Of a DNA stretch of 40,856 nt, positions 1-8,152 are shown one piece after another. The stretch's first letter is position 1; each line of letters starts with the position of its first letter. The notes under the pieces were generated by a model. It ran no database searches and was not told where the DNA came from. It saw only the letters and a program-made list of their open reading frames with translations. Origin of the DNA: Lachnospira multipara ATCC 19207 (lineage in GTDB: Bacteria > Bacillota > Clostridia > Lachnospirales > Lachnospiraceae); assembly GCF_000424105.1 (NCBI RefSeq), contig NZ_AUJG01000020.1:1-40856 (forward strand), read 5' to 3'. A program made the translations under genes and the position numbers.

Positions 1-164
<164 letters not shown>

Positions 165-289
165 AGTTTTACCTTAGCTTAGTTCTGAACGAACTAGCTT
201 AATAGTTTCGTTTCCGTTTAACATTACTGTTATTAAGGATAATCATTTCAAAACAAAATTTGTTTTACGATTGATTACTCGCTTGAATA

Positions 290-299
290 TTTCAAAGAA
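290..299 (-). promoter_or_regulatory. boxA-like antitermination element in the rrn leader
   Basis: The minus strand reads TTCTTTGAAA between tRNA-Ser and the 16S gene. This resembles the boxA element (TGCTCTTTGAAAA) of Bacillus rRNA leaders, where NusB/NusE load for antitermination. The position upstream of 16S fits; the assignment rests on motif similarity alone. Confidence 0.4.
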
Positions 300-338
300 T
301 TTTCAAGGTTGTCATTCTGTTCAGTTGTCAAGGTTCAA

Positions 339-391
339 ATCAAATCCTTTGGATTTGATAGGCAAATTTAAAATCTGTGATTTTAAATTTG
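339..391 (-). repeat. Two AT-rich perfect hairpins between tRNA-Ser and 16S
   Basis: There are two adjacent perfect inverted repeats: a 9-bp stem ATCAAATCC/GGATTTGAT with a 3-nt loop (339-359) and a 13-bp stem CAAATTTAAAATC/GATTTTAAATTTG with a 3-nt loop (363-391). The second begins 3 nt beyond the tRNA 3' end. On the transcribed strand they separate tRNA-Ser from the 16S leader. There is no adjacent T-run, so RNA-processing stems are more likely than a terminator. Confidence 0.6.
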
Positions 392-393
392 AG

Positions 394-479
394 CGGAGAG
401 GATGGGATTCGAACCCATGCGCCCGTGAAGACAAACGGTTTTCAAGACCGCCCCGTTATGACCACTTCGGTACCTCTCC
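394..479 (-). tRNA. tRNA-Ser (anticodon UGA)
   Basis: It is an 86-nt class II tRNA. The acceptor arms are GGAGAGG (479-473) and CCTCTCC (401-395) with discriminator G. The anticodon arm is GCGGT-CTTGAAA-ACCGT with TGA at the anticodon. There is a long variable arm, and the T-loop region reads GGTTCGAATCC. CCA is not encoded (CTC follows). It lies downstream of a strong promoter and about 230 bp upstream of 16S on the same strand, so it is probably the first product of the rRNA transcript. Confidence 0.97.
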
Positions 480-508
480 AGAACATTTCTTAATGTTTTT
501 GTTTTGTT

Positions 509-565
509 GTCGTTGCTGTATCGCAGCGACTTGATAATAATAACATTCATAATATTTTTTGTCAA
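509..565 (-). promoter_or_regulatory. rRNA/tRNA-Ser promoter and 5' hairpin
   Basis: The minus strand shows a consensus -35 TTGACA (565-560), a 17-nt spacer and -10 TATTAT (542-537). The expected transcript start is near 530, at the base of an 8-bp hairpin GTCGCTGC/GCAACGAC (530-509, one wobble pair). This is the only strong promoter visible for tRNA-Ser and 16S, so it likely drives the whole rRNA operon. Confidence 0.85.
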
Positions 566-1087
566 CACATTTTTCGAGTTTTTTTTAGATTTTTTGCGAT
601 AATTTCTATACTTTACAAATCCTTTTGACAGTCTATTTATCAGTAATTTTGACATCAAATTATAAGAAAATAAGGCAAAAACGTCATAAAGCTAGATAAA
701 CACTGGCTTAGTTAGCATTTTCATAATAAAAGCAAGCTTAGGTCAGTGTTATTGTTGCTTGATTTTTGCTGCTTTTAAAAGAAATTTTAGCGATTGAAAA
801 AAATTGGGGATTTTCTTTGATTTTAGGGCTTTTTATGGTGTTTTCTTTTGTTAATTCTTAATTTAAATTTGAAATTTAATTGCTTTTTAGTGGTTAAATA
901 GACTACTAGAAATATAAAAAGCAGCTATGTAAATGCTAAATATAAAGATTCGAATTGCAGATGGCTATCAATATACATACAAATGGTAGATATTTGATAC
1001 ACATTTAGGATCATTAAATTAGCAAGTAGTATAGCTGCCTTGATTATTATATGAATGTTGTCTTTCTATATAAGTACATTTTCATAA
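566..1087. other. Intergenic region without a gene; nested palindrome at 921-1038
   Basis: No plausible ORF or RNA gene was seen between the rrn promoter and the lrgB stop. The right half holds complementary segments in nested order: GCAGCTAT (921-928) with ATAGCTGC (1031-1038), GCTAA (935-939) with TTAGC (1020-1024), and TATCAATAT (966-974) with ATATTTGATA (990-999, one bulge). This could be a mobile-element remnant or an RNA fold. The remainder is featureless AT-rich DNA. Confidence 0.4.
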
Positions 1088-1777
1088 TTATAAGATTGAA
1101 GCAAAGAGGGGTGCAAGGATTACCGTAAGGATTCCTGCGACGGCGAGGGAGAGGCTGCTGATGGCGCCTTCTACTTCTCCGAGCTCCATTGCTTTTGATG
1201 TACCCATGGCGTGGCTTGAGGTGCCGATGGCGACGCCTTTTGCGATTGGGTGCTGGATTTTAAAGAGTTTGCATATGAGTTCTGCAAACATATTGCCAAA
1301 GATGCCAGTTACGATGATTGCAACGATGGTGATGGTGATGACGCCGCCCATTTCTTCTGAAACGCCGATACCGATTGCTGTTGTAATGGATTTTGGTAAT
1401 AGGGTTACGTATGTTTCGTGGTTTAGCTTAAAGATTGCTGTGCAGGCTAGAACGCAGAGCATGCTAGTTATGGTACCTGATAGAATGCCTGTCATGATGG
1501 CAAGTCCGTTCTTTTTTAAGCTATCCATTTGCTCATACATTGGAACTGCAAGGCAAACTGTTGCTGGTGTTAACAAATAGGATATAAAATCTGCTCCTTC
1601 TGAATAGCTTTGATAGTCGATTCCTGTAAAGGCAAGGAAGATGATTATTAGAGCTATGGAGATAAGGAGTGGATTGAATATGGCTATTTTAAGCTTCTTC
1701 TTTATTAAAACGCCAATGGCGTATGTGATCAGGGTTATGGTTACTCCAAAGAACACTGAACTTTCTAATACTTCCAT
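1088..1777 (-). CDS. lrgB: LrgB-family membrane protein
   Basis: The 229-aa protein has about six or more hydrophobic helices and matches the LrgB/CidB/YohK family. Family hallmarks seen include LLTPATVCLAVPMYEQ near residues 68-83, the SITTAIGIGVSEEMGG stretch near 130-145, and the C-terminal GTSSHAMGTSKAMELGE segment near 186-202. It acts in the cytoplasmic membrane with LrgA; the pair is linked to murein hydrolase control, programmed lysis and, in some bacteria, export of small organic acids such as pyruvate or glycolate. lrgA ends 6 bp upstream, so the two are co-transcribed. No LytTR/LytS regulator is in view. Confidence 0.93.
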   Translation of the reverse strand: MEVLESSVFFGVTITLITYAIGVLIKKKLKIAIFNPLLISIALIIIFLAFTGIDYQSYSEGADFISYLLTPATVCLAVPMYEQMDSLKKNGLAIMTGILSGTITSMLCVLACTAIFKLNHETYVTLLPKSITTAIGIGVSEEMGGVITITIVAIIVTGIFGNMFAELICKLFKIQHPIAKGVAIGTSSHAMGTSKAMELGEVEGAISSLSLAVAGILTVILAPLFASIL

Positions 1778-1783
1778 GATTAA

Positions 1784-2149
1784 TTAACTCTCCTGATTTA
1801 ATCTTTCTTTTTTCCTAATTACTAATTGTGAGACTCTTCCTGAAACTACCATAACAATTAGGGTTGAGCCGATAATTGTAATGGTGAGTGGGAGCCATAC
1901 CCCTTTTATGAGGCCCCATTTTTCAAGTAGGCCTACGCCTGCTGGGATAAACATTAGTGGCATAACTTCTATTAAAAAGTCGGCTATGTCTTTTACGTGC
2001 TCAACTTTTATAACTTTAAACTGAAGTAAAACAAATAATATTAGCATACCATAAATGCTGCCAGGGATTGGTAGGTCAATATAGTAGTGTATTAGCTCGC
2101 CCACAAATGATATGAAAATAATAATTAGAAACTGTCTAACATATTTCAT
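1784..2149 (-). CDS. lrgA: LrgA/CidA-family holin-like protein
   Basis: The 121-aa membrane protein has four hydrophobic helices and the CidA/LrgA signature LPIPGSIYGMLILF near residues 25-38. I start it at the second in-frame ATG (2149), which has AGAAAGGA nine bases upstream; the earlier ATG at 2170 has no ribosome binding site. It is the partner of lrgB immediately downstream, with the lrgB ribosome binding site inside its last codons. A -10-like TATAAT lies at 2201-2196, but no good -35 was found. Confidence 0.92.
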   Translation of the reverse strand: MKYVRQFLIIIFISFVGELIHYYIDLPIPGSIYGMLILFVLLQFKVIKVEHVKDIADFLIEVMPLMFIPAGVGLLEKWGLIKGVWLPLTITIIGSTLIVMVVSGRVSQLVIRKKERLNQES

Positions 2150-2240
2150 TTTTGTTTTCCTTTCTTTCATTTTTTATAAATGTAAATGCCATAAAATTAT
2201 AGTGCTTTAAATTGTTAAAAACTAGGTGAATTTTTCACAA

Positions 2241-2290
2241 AATAAAAAGGGGAATTGCCCACCTATCTTTATAAGTGAACAATTCCCTTT
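2241..2290 (-). terminator. Rho-independent terminator after the Q-rich membrane protein gene
   Basis: On the minus strand an 11-bp stem AAAGGGAATTG/CAATTCCCCTT (2290-2280 with 2257-2247, one G-U pair) is followed by TTTTTATTTT. The loop is long (about 22 nt). It lies 48 bp beyond the stop at 2338 and separates this gene from lrgAB. Confidence 0.8.
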
Positions 2291-2337
2291 ATTTATTAGA
2301 TACAATTTGTATTAAATTCTATAATTGCCTAATCAGA

Positions 2338-3276
2338 TTACTGCTGATTGTTGAAGCCGCCAAAGGACTGGTTCTGCTGATTAGGATTTGCCTGTGTAGC
2401 CTGTGGGTTCTGAGGCTGAGCCTGCTGTGGCTGACCATACTGCTGCTGTGGCTGCTGGTACTGTGGCTGACCGTACTGCTGCTGTGGCTGACCCTGGAAC
2501 TGTCCTGGCTGGCCATACTGCTGCTGTGGCTGCTGATACTGTGGCTGACCCTGGAACTGTCCTGGCTGGCCGTACTGCTGCTGTGGCTGCTGATACTGTG
2601 GCTGGCCATACTGCTGCTGTGGCTGCTGATACTGTGGCTGGCCATACTGCTGTGGCTGACCCTGGAACTGTCCTGGCTGACCGTACTGTGGCTGACCCTG
2701 GAACTGTGCATTAGTTGCACCGTAACCTGGACGTCCATTAGTAAGTGCAGCGAATGGGTTTAATACTGGTCTATACTGCACTGCCTTATATACGTAAGGA
2801 ATGATAACACATTCGTTAATCCAGTATGATGCTGCTAAAATAATAGTTACAATAAGTTCTAACACAAAGCCTGCGCCAAACTTGATCTGGATGATATTAC
2901 CAAACCATGCCTTGTAGGCGTCAATAAGCTTTTCTGACTGCTTTACATCGTCGTTGCTTACGATTACAGCAAGAATAAATACTACAAATGCTGCAATTGT
3001 AATGATTGTTGTTACCGCATTTAATACTGGATTTGACTTACCAAGTGCCTGAATTACAAAAAGCACAATTAATGCAATAATTACGATTAAGAACAATGTA
3101 CCAAAGAAGTTATAATTTATAAGATTGTATGATGTCTTATAACCTTCTTCAAGCCAATCTTCTAATTCACTGGCATCTAATACAACTCTCTTAATTGGTA
3201 AGAAAGCGAAAATAAATGCTAGGATTGCTGCGCAAAAACCTACAATATTAGTTCTTTTTAAATTAAATTGGTTCAT
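2338..3276 (-). CDS. Membrane protein with Q/P/G/Y-rich low-complexity repeat tail
   Basis: The 312-aa protein was not matched to a named family. Residues 1-175 hold four predicted membrane helices (about 9-28, 57-80, 87-108, 133-153). From about residue 190 to 300 it is built almost only of Q, P, G and Y in variants of the block QYGQPQYQQPQQ, with interspersed QPGQFQGQPQ units, ending SFGGFNNQQ. The tail is probably disordered and prion-like in composition. GGGAGG six bases before the ATG supports the start. A terminator follows at 2241-2290, so it is a single-gene unit. Function unknown; a cell-surface or membrane-organising role is only a guess. Confidence 0.85.
   Translation of the reverse strand: MNQFNLKRTNIVGFCAAILAFIFAFLPIKRVVLDASELEDWLEEGYKTSYNLINYNFFGTLFLIVIIALIVLFVIQALGKSNPVLNAVTTIITIAAFVVFILAVIVSNDDVKQSEKLIDAYKAWFGNIIQIKFGAGFVLELIVTIILAASYWINECVIIPYVYKAVQYRPVLNPFAALTNGRPGYGATNAQFQGQPQYGQPGQFQGQPQQYGQPQYQQPQQQYGQPQYQQPQQQYGQPGQFQGQPQYQQPQQQYGQPGQFQGQPQQQYGQPQYQQPQQQYGQPQQAQPQNPQATQANPNQQNQSFGGFNNQQ
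2400..2710 (-). repeat. Tandem coding repeat (Q/P/G/Y-rich tail)
   Basis: The DNA is an array of imperfect short tandem repeats rich in CTGCTG and TGTGGCTG on the plus strand, coding the low-complexity tail of the 312-aa protein. Such arrays change length by slippage. The long open frames in the other frames here (Ser/His-rich or Leu/Trp-rich) are by-products of the repeat. Confidence 0.85.
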
Positions 3277-3384
3277 GGGACCTCCCTCATTATTATAAAT
3301 TTTTATTAGATTATAGTATCATTATTTTTTTTAGTCAAGTTGGCTTATATCATTTATTTAATTTAAATTATAAGCCTAATGATT

Positions 3385-4089
3385 TTAGATGGCCTTTGAT
3401 AAAAAGCATTCTATGATTGCTAAATCTTCTGGGGTTGTGGCTTTTATATTCTTATAGCTTGATTCTGTTAAAAATGGATCTACGCCTGCAAACTTTGATA
3501 CTACCATAGCATCATCGGTTACACCGTTAGTTTCCTGGGCTTCATACATTTTCTTATAAGCATCTATTACAAGCTTAAGACCAAAGCTTTGCGGTGTTTG
3601 AATCTGATAGAGGCTGGCTCTATCTGGGGTCTTTATGGCAAAGCCTTCTTTGTTGGCCACTTTGATTGTGTCTTTTGCTTTTACTGCTGCAACGCTTGCC
3701 TTATATTTAAGGGCGTCGGCTACGCAATTTTCTATTATGTCAGTTGTCACTAGTGGGCGGGCGCCATCGTGGATGAGGCATACATTTTCATCGGAAATAT
3801 CATGTGAGGGAATCATAGATAAACCGGAGAACACAGAGTCGTAGCGCTCTTGTCCTGCTTTGGCGATTCCATATACTTTGTCGAAATTATACTCTTTTAT
3901 GATTCCTTTGAAGTAATTCTCGTAGTTTGGTGAGGAAACAATTATAATTCGGTCGATTAGCGGGCTTTCCTGAAATGCTTTAAGTGAGTAGTAAATCAAG
4001 GGATGTCCTAGTATTTCAAGATACTGCTTTGGGGTATTTGAACCCATTCTTTTGCCTTTTCCGCCGGATAAAAGTATGCAATAATTCAT
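3385..4089 (-). CDS. ispD: IspD/TarI-family cytidylyltransferase
   Basis: The 234-aa protein is a nucleotidyltransferase of the IspD fold. Seen motifs: the CTP-binding loop SGGKGKRMG (8-16) followed by PKQY (20-23), GQERYDSV (79-86) and HDGARP (107-112), all canonical for IspD. IspD makes CDP-methylerythritol in the MEP isoprenoid pathway. The close relative TarI makes CDP-ribitol for teichoic acids, and no ispF or tarJ neighbour is here to decide. The start has AGGAGCG upstream. It follows tsaD by 84 bp on the same strand, after a small GGGGC/GCCC hairpin, so it may be the last gene of the tsa operon. Confidence 0.85.
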   Translation of the reverse strand: MNYCILLSGGKGKRMGSNTPKQYLEILGHPLIYYSLKAFQESPLIDRIIIVSSPNYENYFKGIIKEYNFDKVYGIAKAGQERYDSVFSGLSMIPSHDISDENVCLIHDGARPLVTTDIIENCVADALKYKASVAAVKAKDTIKVANKEGFAIKTPDRASLYQIQTPQSFGLKLVIDAYKKMYEAQETNGVTDDAMVVSKFAGVDPFLTESSYKNIKATTPEDLAIIECFLSKAI

Positions 4090-4173
4090 AATTTGCGCTC
4101 CTATTGTGACTAGTTTGTTATTATAGCTTATTAGTATTGTAACTTGTATGTATTAGGGCTGCTGCCCCGTAAG

Positions 4174-5247
4174 TTAAATTCTTTCGCCAAGTTTTAAGTT
4201 TGGCACTGCGTTTAGGTCGAGGCCATGTCTTGTGCCTTTGATGTATTCGTAATATGCTGCGGCGCCTATCATTGCGGCGTTATCTGTGCAGAGTACAAGG
4301 GATGGTGAATAAAACTCGATGCCTTCTTTTTCGCACTCTTTTCTTAGGGTTTCGTTAAGGCAAGAGTTCGCTGCAACGCCACCTGCGATGGCAAGCTTCT
4401 TTAGGCCGCTTTCCTTAGCTAGCATGATGGCTCTTGATACAAGGGCGTCTACTACTGCCTTCTGGAAGGAAGCAACTAGGTCGGCTCTGTTGATTTCCTC
4501 GTGCTTCATCTCTGCCTGGTTTATGTAATTTAGGACGGCTGACTTGATTCCACTAAAGGAGAAGTCGTATGGCGCATCATCCACATGTGCTCTTGGGAAT
4601 TGTACTGCGTCTGGATTGCCTTCCTTACTTAATTTATCGATCTTTGGGCCACCTGGGTAACCAAGGCCTACTGCACGAGCCACCTTATCAAAGGCTTCTC
4701 CTGCGGCATCATCTCTTGTTCTACCTACAATTTCGTATTCGCCGTAGTCTAGAACCTTTATTAAATGTGTGTGACCGCCAGATACTACAAGACCTGCAAA
4801 TGGTGGCTTTAAATCTGGGTATTCAATAAAGTTTGCAGAGATGTGACCTTCGATGTGGTGAACTCCTACTAATGGTTTCTTTAAAGCCCAAGCAAGAGCC
4901 TTTGCTTCTGCAACACCTACTAGTAGGGCGCCCACAAGACCTGGACCGTAAGTTACTGCGATTGCATCTATATCATCCCAAGTCATGTTAGCGTCTGCTA
5001 AGGCTTTCTTTATTACTGGGTTAATATTTTCAATGTGCTTTCTTGAGGCGATTTCAGGAACTACTCCGCCGTATTCTGTGTGAATGGCAATCTGAGTGTT
5101 GATTACACTTGAGATTACTTCACGTCCATTTTTTACAATTGCACAAGCAGTTTCATCACATGAACTTTCAATTGCTAGGATTGTGATGTCCTTTTTATTC
5201 AAATTTTCTGTATCTGCTTTTATATCTTCACTTGTTAAATTACTCAT
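4174..5247 (-). CDS. tsaD: tRNA t6A threonylcarbamoyl transferase subunit TsaD
   Basis: The 357-aa protein is the catalytic subunit that transfers the threonylcarbamoyl group from TC-AMP to A37 of ANN-decoding tRNAs. Motifs seen: IESSCDET near the N terminus, VPEIASRKH, the metal-binding HHIEGH, SGGHTHL, and AGGVAANS near the C terminus. I start at the ATG at 5247, preceded by TTTAGGAG five bases upstream, rather than the ATG at 5271, which lacks a site; about 25 non-conserved residues precede the family core. tsaB and tsaE lie upstream on the same strand, so all three universal t6A complex subunits are in one cluster (tsaC is absent). Confidence 0.97.
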   Translation of the reverse strand: MSNLTSEDIKADTENLNKKDITILAIESSCDETACAIVKNGREVISSVINTQIAIHTEYGGVVPEIASRKHIENINPVIKKALADANMTWDDIDAIAVTYGPGLVGALLVGVAEAKALAWALKKPLVGVHHIEGHISANFIEYPDLKPPFAGLVVSGGHTHLIKVLDYGEYEIVGRTRDDAAGEAFDKVARAVGLGYPGGPKIDKLSKEGNPDAVQFPRAHVDDAPYDFSFSGIKSAVLNYINQAEMKHEEINRADLVASFQKAVVDALVSRAIMLAKESGLKKLAIAGGVAANSCLNETLRKECEKEGIEFYSPSLVLCTDNAAMIGAAAYYEYIKGTRHGLDLNAVPNLKLGERI

Positions 5248-5358
5248 AAATACTCCTAAAGTAAATGACATATTTTGGGCTTAGCCAGATTTCCTGACTA
5301 AGCCCCAGTTATCTAAATTATTCTATTACGATTCTTGCTTATTCGCAAGTTTCTTTTT

Positions 5359-5937
5359 TTACTCTTCCTCTGTTGTATCTAACTCCCAGAAGAGAATCTT
5401 CCATTGGCCGGCGTCGTTTTTGCGCATGGTGTACTTATAGTAGGAACTGCGAAGGGTTGAGCCTTCTCTAAAATAATAGAGAACATGTATTGTGGCATAC
5501 TGTCTTCCTTCAAAGGTTCCATACCTAGTGCCAGAGGCTGTTTGAACGGTGTAGCCGCTTATATAAATATTGGATTCTTTAAATTGTGATACTTCTTCTT
5601 TTAGGCCAGCAAGAAATTCATTATATGGATGCTTTTGGTTTAACTCATCATCAAAAAGGATTCTTGCTTGCTTTGCAAGACCATCAATTAACTCTTCTTT
5701 AGTGTCCTTGTCATAGTAGCATTTACTAATGCGGGCATAGAGAGCTGCCACCTCTTTTGGCGACTCTGGATAGGTCTTTTCTATATCTCTATTGATTAAT
5801 GCTGAGGCCTCATCGCTGGCGGCTGCCTGTTCGACTGCTTGTTGGGTTATATCTTTATTAGCTAGATAAAAATAATAACCTACCGCAGCTATTGCTAGCA
5901 CACCTATTACAATTACGGTTCTAAGGTATTTTTTCAT
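5359..5937 (-). CDS. Membrane-anchored extracytoplasmic protein of unknown function
   Basis: The 192-aa protein has a basic N terminus, one hydrophobic helix (about residues 8-26) and a soluble remainder, so it is probably anchored with its body outside. The C-terminal half (about 115-190) looks like a small alpha+beta domain with the aromatic stretch YATIHVLYYFREGS and the ending WKILFWELDTTEEE. It resembles small Lachnospiraceae-restricted families (possibly DUF6715), an uncertain recollection. It sits between rnz and tsaD and is probably carried in that operon without obvious functional ties. A GGGCTTAG/CTAAGCCC hairpin at 5277-5305 separates it from tsaD. Confidence 0.8.
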   Translation of the reverse strand: MKKYLRTVIVIGVLAIAAVGYYFYLANKDITQQAVEQAAASDEASALINRDIEKTYPESPKEVAALYARISKCYYDKDTKEELIDGLAKQARILFDDELNQKHPYNEFLAGLKEEVSQFKESNIYISGYTVQTASGTRYGTFEGRQYATIHVLYYFREGSTLRSSYYKYTMRKNDAGQWKILFWELDTTEEE

Positions 5938-6008
5938 AGTATTCGTCCCCCAACGATATACATAATTTCACGAGTTATTCTAAAAATATAATATCACAAT
6001 TTTTATTA

Positions 6009-6920
6009 TTAGTCATCCTCAAAATTAAGTTCTATGCTTTGCTGATCTTTAGCTGCAATTACCTTTGGAAAAATGTGCTTAATTGAATCTACGTAGTCCC
6101 AAGGTCTTACTAAAGATGGGGAATAGTGAGTAAGCCAGAGTCTTTCTACTTTAGCTTCTTTTGCAAGCTTTGCTGCCTCTTTAAAGGTCATGTGCTTGTA
6201 TTCCCTTGCTTTGTGATCTTTATCGTTCTCTCCGTACATGCCTTCGCAAATAAAGAGGTCGGAGTTTTTAGCATTTTCAACGATGGCTGGTACTGGGCGA
6301 GTATCTGTACAATAGGTTACCTTGATGCCTTTTCTACTAGCTCCCATTACCATATCGGATGTAAAGGTCTTATCGTTAACCACTACATCTTCGCCATGCT
6401 GTAATTTATTCCAAAAATGAACTGGAATTTCTAATTCACGCGCTCTTACTGGGTCGAACTTTCCAATTCGTGGTATGCTAATTGAATAGCCATAGCAGGC
6501 TACTGTGTGATTTACCTTAAAGGCATCTATCTCATAGCCATTGATATTAAAGTGAGCTGATGGCTCTGTGATTTCGATACATTTTATTTCAAAGGGTAGT
6601 TCAGGGGCGATTACTCTAAGGGAGTTAACTACTCTTTGCAAGCCCTTTGGTCCTATTAGGGTTAGGGGGGCTGTTCTTTCTGAGTTGCCAATGGTTAGTA
6701 GTAAACCTGGCAATCCGCTTATGTGATCGGCATGGAAATGTGTAAAACAAATTACATCTATAGGGTTATAGCTCCAGCCCTTTTCTTTTATTGCTATCTG
6801 TGTTCCCTCTCCACAATCTACAAGTAAACTGCTGCCGTTATATCTTAACATCATTGATGTTAACCATCTCCCTGGAAGGGGCAACATGCCGCTTGTTCCT
6901 AGCAAACATACATCTAACAT
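6009..6920 (-). CDS. rnz: Ribonuclease Z (tRNA 3' processing)
   Basis: The 303-aa metallo-beta-lactamase-fold nuclease cuts pre-tRNA after the discriminator base. Seen: GTSGMLPLPGR near the N terminus, the metal motif HFHADH at 61-66, the VNHTV histidine near 138, the TDTRP aspartate near 206, and the THYSPS histidine near 265. The length is normal for bacterial RNase Z. The ATG has AGAAAGGT six bases upstream. It is relevant that the tRNA-Ser in this window lacks an encoded CCA, the class of precursor that needs RNase Z. The gene is embedded among t6A genes, so two tRNA-maturation steps share a transcript. Confidence 0.95.
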   Translation of the reverse strand: MLDVCLLGTSGMLPLPGRWLTSMMLRYNGSSLLVDCGEGTQIAIKEKGWSYNPIDVICFTHFHADHISGLPGLLLTIGNSERTAPLTLIGPKGLQRVVNSLRVIAPELPFEIKCIEITEPSAHFNINGYEIDAFKVNHTVACYGYSISIPRIGKFDPVRARELEIPVHFWNKLQHGEDVVVNDKTFTSDMVMGASRKGIKVTYCTDTRPVPAIVENAKNSDLFICEGMYGENDKDHKAREYKHMTFKEAAKLAKEAKVERLWLTHYSPSLVRPWDYVDSIKHIFPKVIAAKDQQSIELNFEDD

Positions 6921-6970
6921 TATCTTACCTTTCTATTGTTTAATCTTATCATTGTCTTTATATATTGTCT

Positions 6971-7429
6971 TTATATATTCTCTTTGTTTATTATCTTGGA
7001 CATTATAAGGGCGTCTTCCCTAGGTTTCTCATAGAAGTTTTTGCGCTTTCCTAGGTGCTTAAAGCCTAGCTTCTCATATAGCTTTATAGCTTTATCATTG
7101 GATTCTCTTACTTCTAGGAAAAATGCATTGATGCCTCTTTCATGTCCTTTTTCTTCTAAAATATTCATAAGCTTATAGGCTATTCCTAAACGTCTAAATC
7201 TAGAGTCTATGGCTACATTAGTTATTTCGCCTTCGTCTAGGCTTTGCCATAAGCCGGCATATCCTGCAACTTCTCCGTCTTTATAAGCTACAAGATAAAG
7301 GGTGTTGTCATTGTCTATAGTATCTTTAAAAGAGTCTCTTGACCAGGGAGTTGAAAATGTCTCTTCTTCGATTCTTGAAACCTCATCTAGGTCTTCTTCT
7401 TTTAAAATGTCTATGTCTATATTATTCAA
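6971..7429 (-). CDS. rimI: GNAT N-acetyltransferase, RimI-like
   Basis: The 152-aa single-domain GNAT protein is probably the ribosomal protein S18 N-terminal alanine acetyltransferase. Seen: acetyl-CoA motif A around ITNVAIDSRFRRLGIAYKL and the motif B end NDKAIKLYEKLGFKHLGKRKNFY. I choose the TTG at 7429 because AAGGTG lies six bases upstream and it starts 10 bp after the tsaB stop; an upstream TTG at 7468 would overlap tsaB. The tsaB-rimI-tsaD order is widely conserved in Firmicutes, here interrupted by rnz and the 192-aa protein gene. Confidence 0.92.
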   Translation of the reverse strand: MNNIDIDILKEEDLDEVSRIEEETFSTPWSRDSFKDTIDNDNTLYLVAYKDGEVAGYAGLWQSLDEGEITNVAIDSRFRRLGIAYKLMNILEEKGHERGINAFFLEVRESNDKAIKLYEKLGFKHLGKRKNFYEKPREDALIMSKIINKENI

Positions 7430-7439
7430 AATTATCACC

Positions 7440-8150
7440 TTAATTATTCTTAGCCTTTTTGGCTGCAAGTTCTCTTTCTGCCTGTGATGGTCTTAAATAA
7501 TCTGGCTTAACATCATCTGAGGAAACTAGCTTTCCTTCTTTTGCTAAGTCGAGGGCTCTAAGGCCAAGACTTGCTGCGTCCTGAAGTCTATCTAGAGGAG
7601 AGGCTTCGCAGTGGTTAATAGATAGATTTTCATTAAAGTAATCTCTTGCTACTTTGATACCGTCTCCTAAGAATACTACGTCATTGTAGGATTCGTTAAG
7701 TTCCTTTGTTAAGTCTTCAATTGAGATTAGGTTAGTTTCTCTAAGCTCAACTAACTTGCCTTCTTCAAATTTATAAATTGCACTATATACATGCTTTCTC
7801 TTAGCATCCATAATTGGCACGATTGTCTTAGTCTGACCGTATAGGTTATAGGCAAGGGCCTCAAGAGTCTTTACTGGAATCATTGGCTTATCCTTAGCTA
7901 GGGCAATTCCCTTAGCTGTAGCTACACCAATTCTTAAGCCTGTAAAGGATCCTGGCCCTACAGATACTGCTATGGCATCTAAATCATCTACGTCTGTTTC
8001 AGTCATTCTACAGATTTCATCTATCATTGGTAGAAGTGTCTGTGAATGTGTCTTCTTATGATTAATTGTGTAATTAGCTAAAACGCTGTCATCTTCTACA
8101 ATAGCTACTGATGCAGTTACTGCAGAACTTTCTATTGCTAAAATCTTCAT
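7440..8150 (-). CDS. tsaB: tRNA t6A complex subunit TsaB
   Basis: The 236-aa ASKHA-fold paralogue of TsaD forms the TsaD-TsaB heterodimer needed for t6A synthesis. Seen: MKILAIESSAVTASVAI at the start, HSQTLLPMI near 35-43 and the family signature GPGSFTGLRIG at 65-75. The C-terminal tail YLRPSQAERELAAKKAKNN is typical in type. The gene begins 2 bp after tsaE and ends 10 bp before rimI, consistent with tight operon packing. Confidence 0.96.
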   Translation of the reverse strand: MKILAIESSAVTASVAIVEDDSVLANYTINHKKTHSQTLLPMIDEICRMTETDVDDLDAIAVSVGPGSFTGLRIGVATAKGIALAKDKPMIPVKTLEALAYNLYGQTKTIVPIMDAKRKHVYSAIYKFEEGKLVELRETNLISIEDLTKELNESYNDVVFLGDGIKVARDYFNENLSINHCEASPLDRLQDAASLGLRALDLAKEGKLVSSDDVKPDYLRPSQAERELAAKKAKNN

Positions 8151-8152
8151 TA

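Noticed and set aside
383-658. A 91-aa minus-strand frame near the rrn promoter
   Set aside because: It runs across the promoter and the whole tRNA-Ser gene, so it is not a protein gene.
2275-2763. Long open frames opposite and across the Q-rich repeat
   Set aside because: They arise from the codon periodicity of the tandem repeat and encode Leu/Trp- or Ser/His-rich strings with no ribosome binding site.
3342-3376. GGCTTATA/TATAAGCC inverted repeat after ispD as a terminator
   Set aside because: The minus strand continues AACTTGACTAAAAAA, without a T-tract.
4200-4220. GGCACTGCGTT inside tsaD, similar to the dispersed repeat
   Set aside because: It encodes conserved-position TsaD residues (NAVPNLK) and lacks the flanking repeat sequence; chance match.
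5277-5305. GGGCTTAG/CTAAGCCC hairpin before tsaD as a terminator
   Set aside because: No T-run follows on either strand; it may be a leader or processing stem only.
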